From Sphingomonas echinoides ATCC 14820 (GTDB lineage Bacteria > Pseudomonadota > Alphaproteobacteria > Sphingomonadales > Sphingomonadaceae), in NCBI RefSeq assembly GCF_000241465.1, contig NZ_JH584235.1, positions 3,605,702-3,669,701 of the forward strand: a stretch of DNA of 64,000 nt. The letters run 5' to 3'. The notes beneath the pieces were generated by a model. It was not told where the DNA came from, did no database searches, and saw only the letters and a list, made by a program, of their open reading frames with translations. The position numbers and the translations under genes were made by a program. Below, piece after piece: positions 26,102 through 34,448 of this stretch; within the stretch, counting starts at the first letter, position 1, and each line of letters begins with the position of its first letter.

Positions 26102-27115
26102 GCATGGCCGTCCGTGGTCGCGGTCGTGCCCGCGCGCGATGAAGCCGAGGTGATCGCCGAATCGATCGCCAGCCTCGCCGCGCAGGACTATCCCGGCGAC
26201 TTCCGCATCATCCTGGTCGATGATTCGAGCAGCGACGGCACCGCCGACATCGCCCGCGCCGTGGGATCGGACCGTTTGCAGATCGTCACCGGCGCGCCGC
26301 TCGCGTCCGGCTGGACCGGCAAATTGTGGGCGGTCTCGCAAGGCATCGCTGCGGCAGACGACGCGCCCGACTATCTGCTGCTGACCGACGCCGACATCGC
26401 GCACGCGCCCGACAGTGTGCGCAGCCTGGTCACCCGCGCGGTGGCGGATGATCGCGTGCTGGTCTCGCTCATGGCGCGGCTACGCTGCGAGAGTCTGGCC
26501 GAGCGTGCGCTGATCCCCGCCTTCGTCTGGTTTTTCCAGATGCTCTACCCCTTCGCCACGGTGAACCGGCGCGGGCGCGGCCTTGGCGCGGCGGCCGGCG
26601 GGGTGATGCTGGTGCAGCGTCGCGCGCTGGCGGCGGCGGGCGGGATTGCGGCGGTGCGCTCCGCGCTGATCGACGATTGCGCATTCGGTGCGTTGATGAA
26701 GCGGCAGGGGGCGGTGTGGCTTGGCCTGACCGATCGCGCGCTCAGCATTCGGCGTTACGACACATGGGGCTCGGTCGCGGCGATGATCTCGCGCTCCGCC
26801 TACGCCCAGCTTCGCTATTCGCCGTTGCTGCTGGCGGGCACCACGCTCGGCCTCGCACTGACCTATCTCGCGCCGCCGGTGCTGGCGATTTTCGCGCGCG
26901 GCGCGGCGCATTATGCAGCGCTGGCGGCCTGGGCTATCATGGCGCTGCTGTTCCAGCCGATGCTGCAATTTTACCGTCGTTCGCCACTTTGGGGACCTGC
27001 CTTGCCGTTGATCGCAACCTTTTATGCAGGCTGTACGCTGCTGTCGGCGTGGCAGCACAGGCGCGGACGCGGGGGCCTGTGGAAGGGCCGCGTTCAGGCG
27101 GATCTGTCGGCATGA
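26057..27115 (+). CDS. hpnB: hopanoid glycosyltransferase HpnB (N-terminally altered)
   Basis: A GT2 family glycosyltransferase, 352 residues if started at ATG 26057. The catalytic part has VVAVVPARDEAEVIAESIAS, IILVDDSSSDGTADIA and LLLTDADIAHAPD, and C-terminal helices follow. Residues 5-15 (LPSLEGRGEGG) are coded by the palindromic repeat. The normal first transmembrane segment is in another frame (25966-26067). The protein may therefore lack its anchor, be made by frameshifting, or be misassembled. The stop overlaps hpnC as ATGA. Its sugar substrate is unknown. Confidence 0.75.
   Translation: MARLLPSLEGRGEGGAWPSVVAVVPARDEAEVIAESIASLAAQDYPGDFRIILVDDSSSDGTADIARAVGSDRLQIVTGAPLASGWTGKLWAVSQGIAAADDAPDYLLLTDADIAHAPDSVRSLVTRAVADDRVLVSLMARLRCESLAERALIPAFVWFFQMLYPFATVNRRGRGLGAAAGGVMLVQRRALAAAGGIAAVRSALIDDCAFGALMKRQGAVWLGLTDRALSIRRYDTWGSVAAMISRSAYAQLRYSPLLLAGTTLGLALTYLAPPVLAIFARGAAHYAALAAWAIMALLFQPMLQFYRRSPLWGPALPLIATFYAGCTLLSAWQHRRGRGGLWKGRVQADLSA
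26069..26091. repeat. palindromic repeat copy inside hpnB
   Basis: A 23-base sequence, CTCCCCTCCCTGGAAGGGAG plus GGG, is identical to 15882-15904 and partly self-complementary (CCCCTCCC / GGGAGGGG). It sits exactly where hpnB changes frame. Confidence 0.8.
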
Positions 27116-27963
27116 GCACCGCGACCACCGCCACCGCGCTTGCCTCGGGCAAGGGGCATAAGGACGAGAATTTTCCCGTCGCCTCGGTGTTGTTGAAGCG
27201 CGAGCATCGCGCGCCCGTGATGGCCTTCTACCATTTCGCGCGCGCGGCCGATGATGTCGCCGATAACGCCGCCGCCTCGGCCGACGAGAAATTGGCGCTG
27301 CTCGCTGCGATGCGCGCGTCGATCCTCGGCACCGAGGATAGCGACGCGCCTTCGGTGGCGCTGCGCGCGACGATGGAGGCGCATCGGCTAAGCCCGCAGC
27401 ACGCGCTCGATCTGCTCGTCGCGTTCGAGCGCGATTGCACGGTCGATCGCTACGCCAATTGGACGGCGTTGCTCGACTATTGCCGCTATTCGGCGATGCC
27501 GGTCGGGCGCTATGTGCTCGACGTACATGGCGAGGATCACGCCACCTGGCCCGCGTCGGACGCATTGTGCGCGGCGCTACAGGTCATCAACCACACGCAG
27601 GATTGCGCCAAGGATTTCCGCGCGATCGGGCGAGTCTACCTCCCGGCGGATGTCATGGCGGCGCATGGCGCGACGGTCGAGGATCTAAGCCAGCCGACGG
27701 CCACCCCGGCGCTGCGCGCGGTGATCCGCGATCTGGCGGCGCGATCGGGCGTATTGCTGGCGCAGTCGGCGGGTTTCGCCGCGGCGATTCGCGATCGTCG
27801 CTTGGGGATTGAGGTGGCGATCATCCACCGCCTTGCCGCCAGCCTGACCGCGCGCCTGAAAGTGCGCGATCCGCTCTCGGAACGCGTCCACCACCGCGCG
27901 CGCGAGGCGTTTGGGCTCGCAGCGTTGGCGGCGGCAAAGCAAGTGGTTAAGGGGCGGGCATGA
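27112..27963 (+). CDS. hpnC: hydroxysqualene synthase HpnC
   Basis: A 283-residue squalene/phytoene synthase family protein. In the HpnC/D/E pathway it turns presqualene diphosphate into hydroxysqualene. The first Asp-rich motif is HFARAADDVADN and the second region is HTQDCAKDFRAIGRVYLP, in which one of the usual Asp positions is altered as is typical for HpnC. ATG at 27112 overlaps the hpnB stop (ATGA) and the 3' end overlaps hpnD the same way. Confidence 0.92.
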   Translation: MSTATTATALASGKGHKDENFPVASVLLKREHRAPVMAFYHFARAADDVADNAAASADEKLALLAAMRASILGTEDSDAPSVALRATMEAHRLSPQHALDLLVAFERDCTVDRYANWTALLDYCRYSAMPVGRYVLDVHGEDHATWPASDALCAALQVINHTQDCAKDFRAIGRVYLPADVMAAHGATVEDLSQPTATPALRAVIRDLAARSGVLLAQSAGFAAAIRDRRLGIEVAIIHRLAASLTARLKVRDPLSERVHHRAREAFGLAALAAAKQVVKGRA

Positions 27964-28799
27964 ACCCCAAGGCGACCCCGGCGCATCTTCAGGCACAAGT
28001 CTCGCGCAGCTCCTTCTACGCCGGGATGCGCGTCCTGCCGCGCGCGCAGCGCGAGGCGATGTACGCGGTTTATGCCTTTTGCCGCGCGGTCGATGACATC
28101 GCCGATGACGAGATCGGCGATCGTCCAGCGCGCGCGGCCGCACTGGAAACGTGGCGTGCGGATATCGAGTCGCTCTACGCCGGAGGCGATCCGGGGCAGG
28201 CGGCGTTGGTGGCGGAGGCGGTGCGCCGTTTCGCGCTCGACAAGGCCGATTTTCTAGCGGTGATCGACGGCATGGCGATGGATGTCGCCGAGGATGTTCG
28301 CTGGCCGACCATGGCCACGCTGGACCTGTATTGCGACCGCGTCGCTTCGGCGGTGGGGCGCTTGTCGGTCAAGATCTTCGGGATGGAGGAGGAGACCGGC
28401 ATCGCGTTGGCGCACCATCTCGGCCTCGCCTTGCAATTCACCAATATCCTGCGCGACGTGGATGAAGACGCCGCGATCGGGCGCGTCTATCTGCCGCTGG
28501 AGCCGTTGCAGGCGGCGGGCATTCCGCTCGGCGATCCGCTGGCTGTGGTTGGCGATGCGCGCGTCGATGCCGCTGCACGCGTGCTGGCGGCGCGCGCGCA
28601 CGAACATTTCCGCGCAGCCGAGGCGATTTTGGCGAAGCGGCCACGCGGGCATTTGCTGGCACCGCGACTGATGGCGGCGGTGTACGCGCCGATTTTGGTG
28701 CGGATGGAGGCGATGGGCTGGGCCCCCCCGCGCGAGCGGATCAAGGTCAACAAGGCCGCGTTGCTGTTCACCGTGTTGCGGCTCAGCCTGTTCCGTTGA
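27960..28799 (+). CDS. hpnD: presqualene diphosphate synthase HpnD
   Basis: A 279-residue trans-isoprenyl diphosphate synthase family protein that joins two farnesyl diphosphates head to head. Motifs: SRSSFYAGMRVLPRAQR, FCRAVDDIADDEIGD (first Asp-rich) and TNILRDVDEDAAIGRVYLP (second). Residues 268-279 form a short hydrophobic tail. It overlaps hpnC and hpnE by 4 bases each. Confidence 0.93.
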   Translation: MNPKATPAHLQAQVSRSSFYAGMRVLPRAQREAMYAVYAFCRAVDDIADDEIGDRPARAAALETWRADIESLYAGGDPGQAALVAEAVRRFALDKADFLAVIDGMAMDVAEDVRWPTMATLDLYCDRVASAVGRLSVKIFGMEEETGIALAHHLGLALQFTNILRDVDEDAAIGRVYLPLEPLQAAGIPLGDPLAVVGDARVDAAARVLAARAHEHFRAAEAILAKRPRGHLLAPRLMAAVYAPILVRMEAMGWAPPRERIKVNKAALLFTVLRLSLFR

Positions 28800-30064
28800 A
28801 GCGCGCGGATTCTATCGGGCGGGTCCGGATTGTCGGGGCCGGGATGGCGGGGCTTGCCGCCGCCGTCGATCTCGCGCGCGCCGGGCATAAGGCGGAGCTG
28901 GTCGATGGTGCGGCGCAAGCGGGCGGGCGCTGCCGCAGCTATCACGATCCGCAGCTCGGGCGGACGATCGACAATGGCAACCATCTGGTGCTGTCGGGCA
29001 ATCGCGCGGTGGTGGACTATCTCGCGACGATCGGCGCGAGCGACCGGCTGAGCGGGCCACTCCATGCCGATTTCCCGTTCGTCGACCGGCGCAGCGGCGC
29101 GCGCTGGGCGGTGCGCATCAATGACGGGCCGGTGCCATGGTGGATCTTCCGCGATGGCCGCCGCGTGCCAGGCACGCGGGCGGGCGATTATCTGCGGCTG
29201 GCGGGGCTGCTGGGTGGTGCGGCCACGCAGACGGTGGGCGACCGGATCGATGCGCGCGGGGGCGTGTGGGACAAATTAATCGAGCCGGTGTTGCTCGCGG
29301 TGCTCAATACGGCGGCGGCATCGGGCTCGGCGGGGTTGTCGGCTGCGGTGTTACGGGAGACGCTCGGCAAAGGCGGCCGCGCGATGCGGCCGCGCATTGC
29401 GGAGCCAACGCTGGCGGCGGCATTCGTCGACCCGGCGGTTTCGTGGCTGGAGCAGCAGGGCACGACATTGACGCTCGGGCGGCGGCTCCGCGGCCTTCGT
29501 TTTGCCGAGGATCGCGTCGTCGCGCTTGATTTCGGGAGCGGCGAAGAGCCGGTCGCGGCGGAGGAGACGGTGATCCTGGCGGTGCCGCCCTGGGTCGCGG
29601 CGTCGTTGGTGCCGGGGTTGACCGTGCCCGATGATTTCCGCGCGATCGTCAACGCGCACTTTGCCTACACGCCGCCACCCGGCGTGGCGCCGATGATCGG
29701 CGTGATCGGCGGGACGGCGGAATGGATCTTCTCTTTTGCCGATCGCATCTCGGTGACGGTCAGCGCCGCCGATCATTTGGTCGACACCGACCGGGCAGAC
29801 CTCGCCGCGACCTTCTGGGCGGATATCGCCGCGATCCACGGGCTGCCGCCGACGCTGCCGCCGTGGCAGATCGTCAAGGAAAAGCGCGCCACCTTCGCCG
29901 CCACGCCCGAACAGGACGCCAAGCGTCCGCCTGCCGCCACGCGCTGGCGCAACCTGTTTTTGGCGGGCGACTGGACGCAAACGGGTCTGCCCGCGACGAT
30001 CGAAGGCGCCTTGCGATCGGGCGAGACCGCTGCCCGCTTGGCGCGGGGTGCCCGGCTCGGCTAA
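28796..30064 (+). CDS. hpnE: hydroxysqualene dehydroxylase HpnE
   Basis: A 422-residue FAD-dependent amine-oxidase-like enzyme that reduces hydroxysqualene to squalene. The dinucleotide fold VGAGMAGLAAAVDLARAGH is at the N-terminus. AQAGGRCRSYHDPQLGRTID follows, and the C-terminal FAD motif is NLFLAGDWTQTGLPATIEGA. Start is TTG at 28796, overlapping the hpnD stop (TTGA). Ten bases separate it from shc. Confidence 0.91.
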   Translation: MKRADSIGRVRIVGAGMAGLAAAVDLARAGHKAELVDGAAQAGGRCRSYHDPQLGRTIDNGNHLVLSGNRAVVDYLATIGASDRLSGPLHADFPFVDRRSGARWAVRINDGPVPWWIFRDGRRVPGTRAGDYLRLAGLLGGAATQTVGDRIDARGGVWDKLIEPVLLAVLNTAAASGSAGLSAAVLRETLGKGGRAMRPRIAEPTLAAAFVDPAVSWLEQQGTTLTLGRRLRGLRFAEDRVVALDFGSGEEPVAAEETVILAVPPWVAASLVPGLTVPDDFRAIVNAHFAYTPPPGVAPMIGVIGGTAEWIFSFADRISVTVSAADHLVDTDRADLAATFWADIAAIHGLPPTLPPWQIVKEKRATFAATPEQDAKRPPAATRWRNLFLAGDWTQTGLPATIEGALRSGETAARLARGARLG

Positions 30065-30073
30065 GGCGCAGGC

Positions 30074-32023
30074 ATGAGCATCGATACGATAGACCGCAGC
30101 GCCCTGTTGGAAGAAGCCGATGCCACGGCGAGCAAGGCTGCCGCCGCACTGGGCGGGCTGCAGAATGCCGACGGGCATTGGGTGTTCGAGCTGGAAGCCG
30201 ACGCCACCATCCCGGCTGAATATGTGCTGCTGCGCCATTATCTGGGCGAACCGCGCAACGCCGAGATCGAGCGCAAGATCGGCGTCTATCTGCGCCGGAT
30301 CCAGTCGCCATCGCATCACGGCTGGGGCCTGTTCCATGGCGGCGCCTTCGATGTCAGCGCGAGCGTAAAGGCCTATTTCGCGCTCAAGATGATCGGCGAT
30401 TCGATCGATGCGCCGCACATGGTGCAAGCTCGCACGGCGATCCACAAAGCGGGCGGGGCGGCGGCTGCCAACGTCTTCACGCGCATCCAGCTGGCGCTGT
30501 TCGGCGCGGGGCCGTGGAGCGTGGTGCCGACGCTGCCGGTCGAGCTGATCCTGCTGCCGCGCTGGTTCCCGGTGCATCTGTCCAAAATGTCCTATTGGGC
30601 GCGCACGGTGATCGTGCCGCTGCTGGTGCTGGCGGCGAAGAAGCCGGTCGCGCGCAATCCCTCGGGCGTGCTGGTCGACGAACTCTACACGACCAAGCGC
30701 GCCAAGCTGGTCAGCAAGGCGGCGGGCACCAAGCAGGCGTGGACCACCTTCTTCAACGGCCTCGATGTCGTGCTGAAGGGCGTCGAGCCGCTGTGGCCCA
30801 AGGGTACGCGCCAGCGCGCGATCGACGCCTGCGTCACCTTCGTGACCGAGCGGTTGAACGGCGTCGACGGGCTGGGCGCGATCTATCCGGCGATGGCGAA
30901 CAGCGTGATGATGTTCGATTGCCTGGGCTATCCGGAGGATCACCCGGCGCGGGCGATCGCGCGCGAATCGGTCGAGCGACTGCTCGTGGTCAAGGACGAC
31001 GAGGCCTATTGCCAGCCCTGCGTCTCGCCGGTGTGGGATACAGCGCTCGCCTCGCACGCAATGCTGGAAGCGGGGGGCGAGGAGGCAGAGGCGCGCGCGG
31101 CGGCGGGGCTGGCGTGGCTCAAGCCGCTGCAAGTGCTCGACGTGAAGGGCGATTGGGCCGAGGAAAAGCCGGATGTCCGCCCCGGCGGCTGGGCGTTCCA
31201 ATATAATAACGCGCATTACCCCGATCTCGACGATACCGCCGTGGTGGTGATGGCGATGGACCGCGCCAAGGACCGCACCCCCGCCGCCTATGACGAATCG
31301 ATCGCGCGCGGGGTCGAATGGACCGTCGGGCTGCAAAGTAAGGATGGCGGCTGGGGCGCGTTCGATGCCGACAACAGCTATCATTATCTCAACAACATCC
31401 CCTTTGCCGATCATGGCGCGCTGCTCGATCCGCCGACCAGCGACGTCACCGCGCGCGTGGTGTCGATGCTGGCGCAATTGGGCGAGACCGATACGCCCCG
31501 GATGAAGGCGGCGCTGGCCTTCCTGGAGAAGGAACAGATGCCCGATGGCAGTTGGTTCGGGCGCTGGGGGGTGAATTACATTTACGGCACCTGGTCGGTG
31601 CTGTGCGCTTTGAACGCCGCCGGGCTCGATGCGAAGCATCCGATGGTGCGCAAAGGCGCCGACTGGCTGATCCACATCCAGAATCTCGACGGCGGCTGGG
31701 GCGAGGATTGCGAGAGCTATGCGCTCGATTACAAAGGGTACACGCCTGCACCCTCGACCGCCTCGCAGACCGGCTGGGCGCTGCTCGCGCTGATGGCGGC
31801 GGGCAAGGTCGATCATCCCGCGGTCGAGCGCGGAATCCGCCATTTGATCTCGACGCAGGCCGCCGACGGGCTGTGGGGGCAGGAGAAATATACCGGCGGC
31901 GGTTTCCCGCGCGTCTTCTACCTGCGCTATCACGGCTATCCGGCGTATTTCCCGCTTTGGGCGGTGGCGCGCTATCGCAATCTGAAGCGCTCGAACGATC
32001 CGCGCCCGGCGTTCGGAATGTGA
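30074..32023 (+). CDS. shc: squalene-hopene cyclase
   Basis: A 649-residue class II triterpene cyclase (HpnF) that cyclises squalene to hopene at the membrane surface. The catalytic DXDD motif is Asp384-Leu-Asp386-Asp387 in YPDLDDTAV. Several QW repeats are visible, for example NADGHWVFELEADATIPAEY and QSKDGGWGAFDADNSYHYLN, and QNLDGGWGEDCESY near the C-terminus. The product ends in FGM and its stop overlaps the GTG of hpnG. Length is normal. Confidence 0.96.
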   Translation: MSIDTIDRSALLEEADATASKAAAALGGLQNADGHWVFELEADATIPAEYVLLRHYLGEPRNAEIERKIGVYLRRIQSPSHHGWGLFHGGAFDVSASVKAYFALKMIGDSIDAPHMVQARTAIHKAGGAAAANVFTRIQLALFGAGPWSVVPTLPVELILLPRWFPVHLSKMSYWARTVIVPLLVLAAKKPVARNPSGVLVDELYTTKRAKLVSKAAGTKQAWTTFFNGLDVVLKGVEPLWPKGTRQRAIDACVTFVTERLNGVDGLGAIYPAMANSVMMFDCLGYPEDHPARAIARESVERLLVVKDDEAYCQPCVSPVWDTALASHAMLEAGGEEAEARAAAGLAWLKPLQVLDVKGDWAEEKPDVRPGGWAFQYNNAHYPDLDDTAVVVMAMDRAKDRTPAAYDESIARGVEWTVGLQSKDGGWGAFDADNSYHYLNNIPFADHGALLDPPTSDVTARVVSMLAQLGETDTPRMKAALAFLEKEQMPDGSWFGRWGVNYIYGTWSVLCALNAAGLDAKHPMVRKGADWLIHIQNLDGGWGEDCESYALDYKGYTPAPSTASQTGWALLALMAAGKVDHPAVERGIRHLISTQAADGLWGQEKYTGGGFPRVFYLRYHGYPAYFPLWAVARYRNLKRSNDPRPAFGM

Positions 32024-32742
32024 CGATCCTCGTCGCCTGCGGGCTGACGCGCGAGGCGGCGATCATCGCGCGACCGGGCGTGGTCGTGGTGGCGGGCGGC
32101 GGCGATGCGCTGCGGCTGGAGCGCGAACTGGAGGCGGCGGCAGGCGGCGTTTCCGCGGTGCTCTCCTGCGGCGTGGCGGGCGCGCTCGATCCGGCCTTAC
32201 GGGCAGGGGATGTCGTGGTCGGAACGCTTCACACCCCGTTCGTTTCGAGCGAAGTCGAGAAACCTGCGATGGTGCCAGGTTTCTCGACTTCGCTCGAAAC
32301 GAACGGTGGGTTGGTCGCGTACCTTGCCTCCGCACTCCCCAATGCCCACCGCGGCACCATCGTTGGCGCGGACCAGATCATCGCCTCTGTCGTCGAAAAA
32401 GCTGCCCTCTATGCCGCCACCGGCGCAATCGCAGTCGACATGGAATCGCACATAGCCGCCCGCGTCGCCGCGCGGCACGACCTGCCCTTCGCGATTTTGC
32501 GCACGATCTCGGACAGCGCCGATCACGCGCTGCCGCCCGCTGCTCTGGTCGGCATGAAGCCCGATGGCGGCGTCGCACTCGGCGCGATCCTCGCATCGCT
32601 GGCGCGCAACCCGGCGCAACTCCCCGCGCTGATCCGCACCGGCCGCGATGCCGGTGCGGCGTTTACCGCGTTACGTCGCGCGCTCTCGTCAGTGGATCTG
32701 GCTTTGAGGAACTGGGCTATTCGGTCGCAGGATAGGCCGTAA
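32020..32742 (+). CDS. hpnG: hopanoid-associated phosphorylase HpnG with palindromic insert
   Basis: A 240-residue nucleoside-phosphorylase-like protein. HpnG cleaves adenine from adenosylhopane, leading to ribosylhopane. CGVAGALDPALRAGDVVVGT and IAVDMESHIAARVAARH carry the phosphorylase fold and the substrate-binding Met-Glu. GTG at 32020 overlaps the shc stop. About 24 residues (HTPFVSSEVEKP...STSLETNG) are coded by a perfect palindrome and have no counterpart I know in the family; they lie between core strands, probably as a surface loop. The 3' end overlaps the convergent DUF6883 gene. Confidence 0.82.
   Translation: MTILVACGLTREAAIIARPGVVVVAGGGDALRLERELEAAAGGVSAVLSCGVAGALDPALRAGDVVVGTLHTPFVSSEVEKPAMVPGFSTSLETNGGLVAYLASALPNAHRGTIVGADQIIASVVEKAALYAATGAIAVDMESHIAARVAARHDLPFAILRTISDSADHALPPAALVGMKPDGGVALGAILASLARNPAQLPALIRTGRDAGAAFTALRRALSSVDLALRNWAIRSQDRP
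32236..32306. repeat. perfect 31-bp palindrome within hpnG
   Basis: Arms 32236-32266 and 32276-32306 are exact reverse complements over 31 bases, with a 9-base loop. The element is open in the hpnG frame. The core (TTTCGAGCGAAGTCGAGAAA) resembles palindromic repeats scattered in sphingomonad and xanthomonad genomes (from memory). Confidence 0.92.
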
Positions 32743-33052
32743 CCAGCCGCTGAAGTTTCGAGCCCTTCTCCAGAAACCAGACCGAGCGAATGCACGGGTC
32801 ACGACCATCAGGGGTTCTCAGCGTACACTGAACGATGCTTTTCGTGCCGAAATTATTTTCCTGAACCGCGATAATTTGGTTGCTGTCCGGGTGTGCCAGC
32901 AAGGCTTCCAACAGCACGACATGGGCATCGAGCGAGAAGCCGAAGCGCGTGAAATATGCCGCTTTCGACTTTCCGAACGGGTGTTCGGCGTTCAACAAAT
33001 ATTCGAGGACCTTCGCCTCGGTTATGAGGCGACCACCGGATAGCCTAGCCAT
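32717..33052 (-). CDS. DUF6883 family protein
   Basis: A 111-residue protein. LITEAKVLEYLLNAEHPFGKSKAAYFTRFGF is the DUF6883-type core (conserved YLLN.EHP.G..KA), followed by a beta-rich half ending ELVTAYP-like (RLVTAYPATE). Such domains are found with DUF4926 proteins and in toxin-like settings; biochemical function is unknown. It overlaps the DUF4926 gene by 8 bases upstream and hpnG (convergent) by 26 bases downstream. It has no evident link to hopanoids. Confidence 0.75.
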   Translation of the reverse strand: MARLSGGRLITEAKVLEYLLNAEHPFGKSKAAYFTRFGFSLDAHVVLLEALLAHPDSNQIIAVQENNFGTKSIVQCTLRTPDGRDPCIRSVWFLEKGSKLQRLVTAYPATE

Positions 33053-33284
33053 CCAGCGCGGCGACCTCGTTTGCCCTGAGCGTCAGGAGCGCGTGAAACG
33101 GGGTCATGAATTCGACCTCGAAGGCTTCGCCATTCTGGTGGCGGAACACCGCCGTTCCCAAGGTGCCGACCGGCAATCGGCCTTCGTCGAGCGTTACCTG
33201 TGCCAGCAAGCGCACGACATCCAGTTCCTGAATCGCACTTGCGGCGTGGCCGGGACCGCCTTTCGCAACAGGTTTCCCGGCCAT
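33045..33284 (-). CDS. DUF4926 family protein
   Basis: A 79-residue protein. The core ELDVVRLLAQVTLDEGRLPV, then GTLGTAVFRHQ and EAFEVEFMT...ALLTLRANEV, matches the small beta-barrel-like DUF4926 fold. ATG at 33284 is preceded by AAGGATG. Its stop overlaps the DUF6883 start by 8 bases, so the two form a coupled pair. A toxin-antidote or immunity-type relation is inference from gene pairing only. It begins 10 bases after the hpnH stop. Confidence 0.75.
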   Translation of the reverse strand: MAGKPVAKGGPGHAASAIQELDVVRLLAQVTLDEGRLPVGTLGTAVFRHQNGEAFEVEFMTPFHALLTLRANEVAALDG

Positions 33285-33294
33285 CACATCATCC

Positions 33295-34440
33295 TTACGC
33301 CGCGCGCTGGGTGCGCTTGAAGCCCTCGGGGTCGGCGGCCTTGATCTTCGCGAGTTCGCGCTCGACGTGTAGCGAGTGGACGTCGGTCGCCTTGCGGGCG
33401 TTGGACAGGTCGATGTCAGGGGCCATCGGCCCTTCGGTGCGCACGCCGTTGCGGCCAATTGCGAACATCTTCAGCGGATGGCGGATCGAATCGCTCGCCG
33501 CCGTGCCTTCGAACCCGCAATGCACCATGCAGTTCGAGCACTTTTCATATTTGCCGACGCCGTACTGATCCCAGTCGGTGCCTTCCATCAGCTCGGCAAA
33601 GGTGTCGACATAGCCCTCGCCGACCAGATAGCATGGCTTCTGCCAGCCGAAGACGGTGCGCAGCGGCATCGACCACGGCGTGCATTCATAGGTCTGGTTG
33701 CCCGCAAGGAAATCGAGGAACAAGGGCGAGTTGGTGAAGGTCCACGCCTTGCCGCCGTCACCTTTCCGGAACACATCACGGAAGAAATTCTTGGTGCGTT
33801 CGCGCGTCAGGAAATGCTCCTGGTCGGCGGCGCGTTCGTAGGAATAGCCGGGTGAGATGGTAATCTCTACGCCACGCTTCTGCATTTCGTCGAAGAACGC
33901 GGCGAGGCGGCTCGGGTCCGCGCCATCGAACACGGTGCAGTTGACCTGGACGCGGAAGCCCTTGGCCTTGGCCATTTCGATCGCTTCGATCGCGACTTCA
34001 TAGGTGCCGGCCTGGTCGACCGCATGGTCGTGCATGCCCTTGTCGCCATCGAGATGGATCGACCAGGTGAAGTAGGGCGAGGGCTTATAATCGTCGATCT
34101 TCTTCTTCATCAGCAGAGCGTTGGTGCACAGGATGACGAACTTTTTCTTCGCGATATAGCCCTGGACGATCTTGGGCATGTCGCGGTGGAGCAACGGCTC
34201 GCCGCCTGCGATCGACACGGCAGGCGCGCCGCATTCGTCGATCGCGTCCATGCATTGGTCATAGGACAGGCGCTGGTTGAGGATCGCATCGGGATAATCG
34301 ATCTTGCCGCAGCCCGGGCACGCCAGATTGCAGCGCAGCAGCGGCTCCAGCATCAGCACGAGCGGATATTTGCCGCCCTTGATGTGGTTCTTGAGGGTAT
34401 AGGCGCCGATGCGCGCCAGCGGTGCAAAAGGAAGGCTCAT
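33295..34440 (-). CDS. hpnH: adenosyl-hopene transferase HpnH
   Basis: A 381-residue radical SAM enzyme that adds the 5'-deoxyadenosyl group to diploptene, giving adenosylhopane, the first step to C35 hopanoids. The 4Fe-4S cysteines are C37, C41 and C44 in LRCNLACPGCGKI. A C-terminal SPASM-like Cys-rich region (KYEKCSNCMVHCGFEGTA) is present. It starts 8 bases after the ispH stop, so both are in one transcript. HpnG, the next enzyme of the pathway, is encoded on the facing strand. Confidence 0.94.
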   Translation of the reverse strand: MSLPFAPLARIGAYTLKNHIKGGKYPLVLMLEPLLRCNLACPGCGKIDYPDAILNQRLSYDQCMDAIDECGAPAVSIAGGEPLLHRDMPKIVQGYIAKKKFVILCTNALLMKKKIDDYKPSPYFTWSIHLDGDKGMHDHAVDQAGTYEVAIEAIEMAKAKGFRVQVNCTVFDGADPSRLAAFFDEMQKRGVEITISPGYSYERAADQEHFLTRERTKNFFRDVFRKGDGGKAWTFTNSPLFLDFLAGNQTYECTPWSMPLRTVFGWQKPCYLVGEGYVDTFAELMEGTDWDQYGVGKYEKCSNCMVHCGFEGTAASDSIRHPLKMFAIGRNGVRTEGPMAPDIDLSNARKATDVHSLHVERELAKIKAADPEGFKRTQRAA

Positions 34441-34448
34441 GGGGGTTC

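Noticed and set aside
23645..26404. A 919-codon minus-strand open frame
   Set aside because: Only the part up to 24811 is HpnI. The rest is antisense to hpnA and hpnB, which have clear family motifs; it is open only because of GC-rich codon bias.
29351..31933. An 860-codon antisense open frame over hpnE and shc
   Set aside because: Its translation is rich in Arg, His, Gln and Asp with no domain, whereas the plus strand encodes full-length HpnE and squalene-hopene cyclase.
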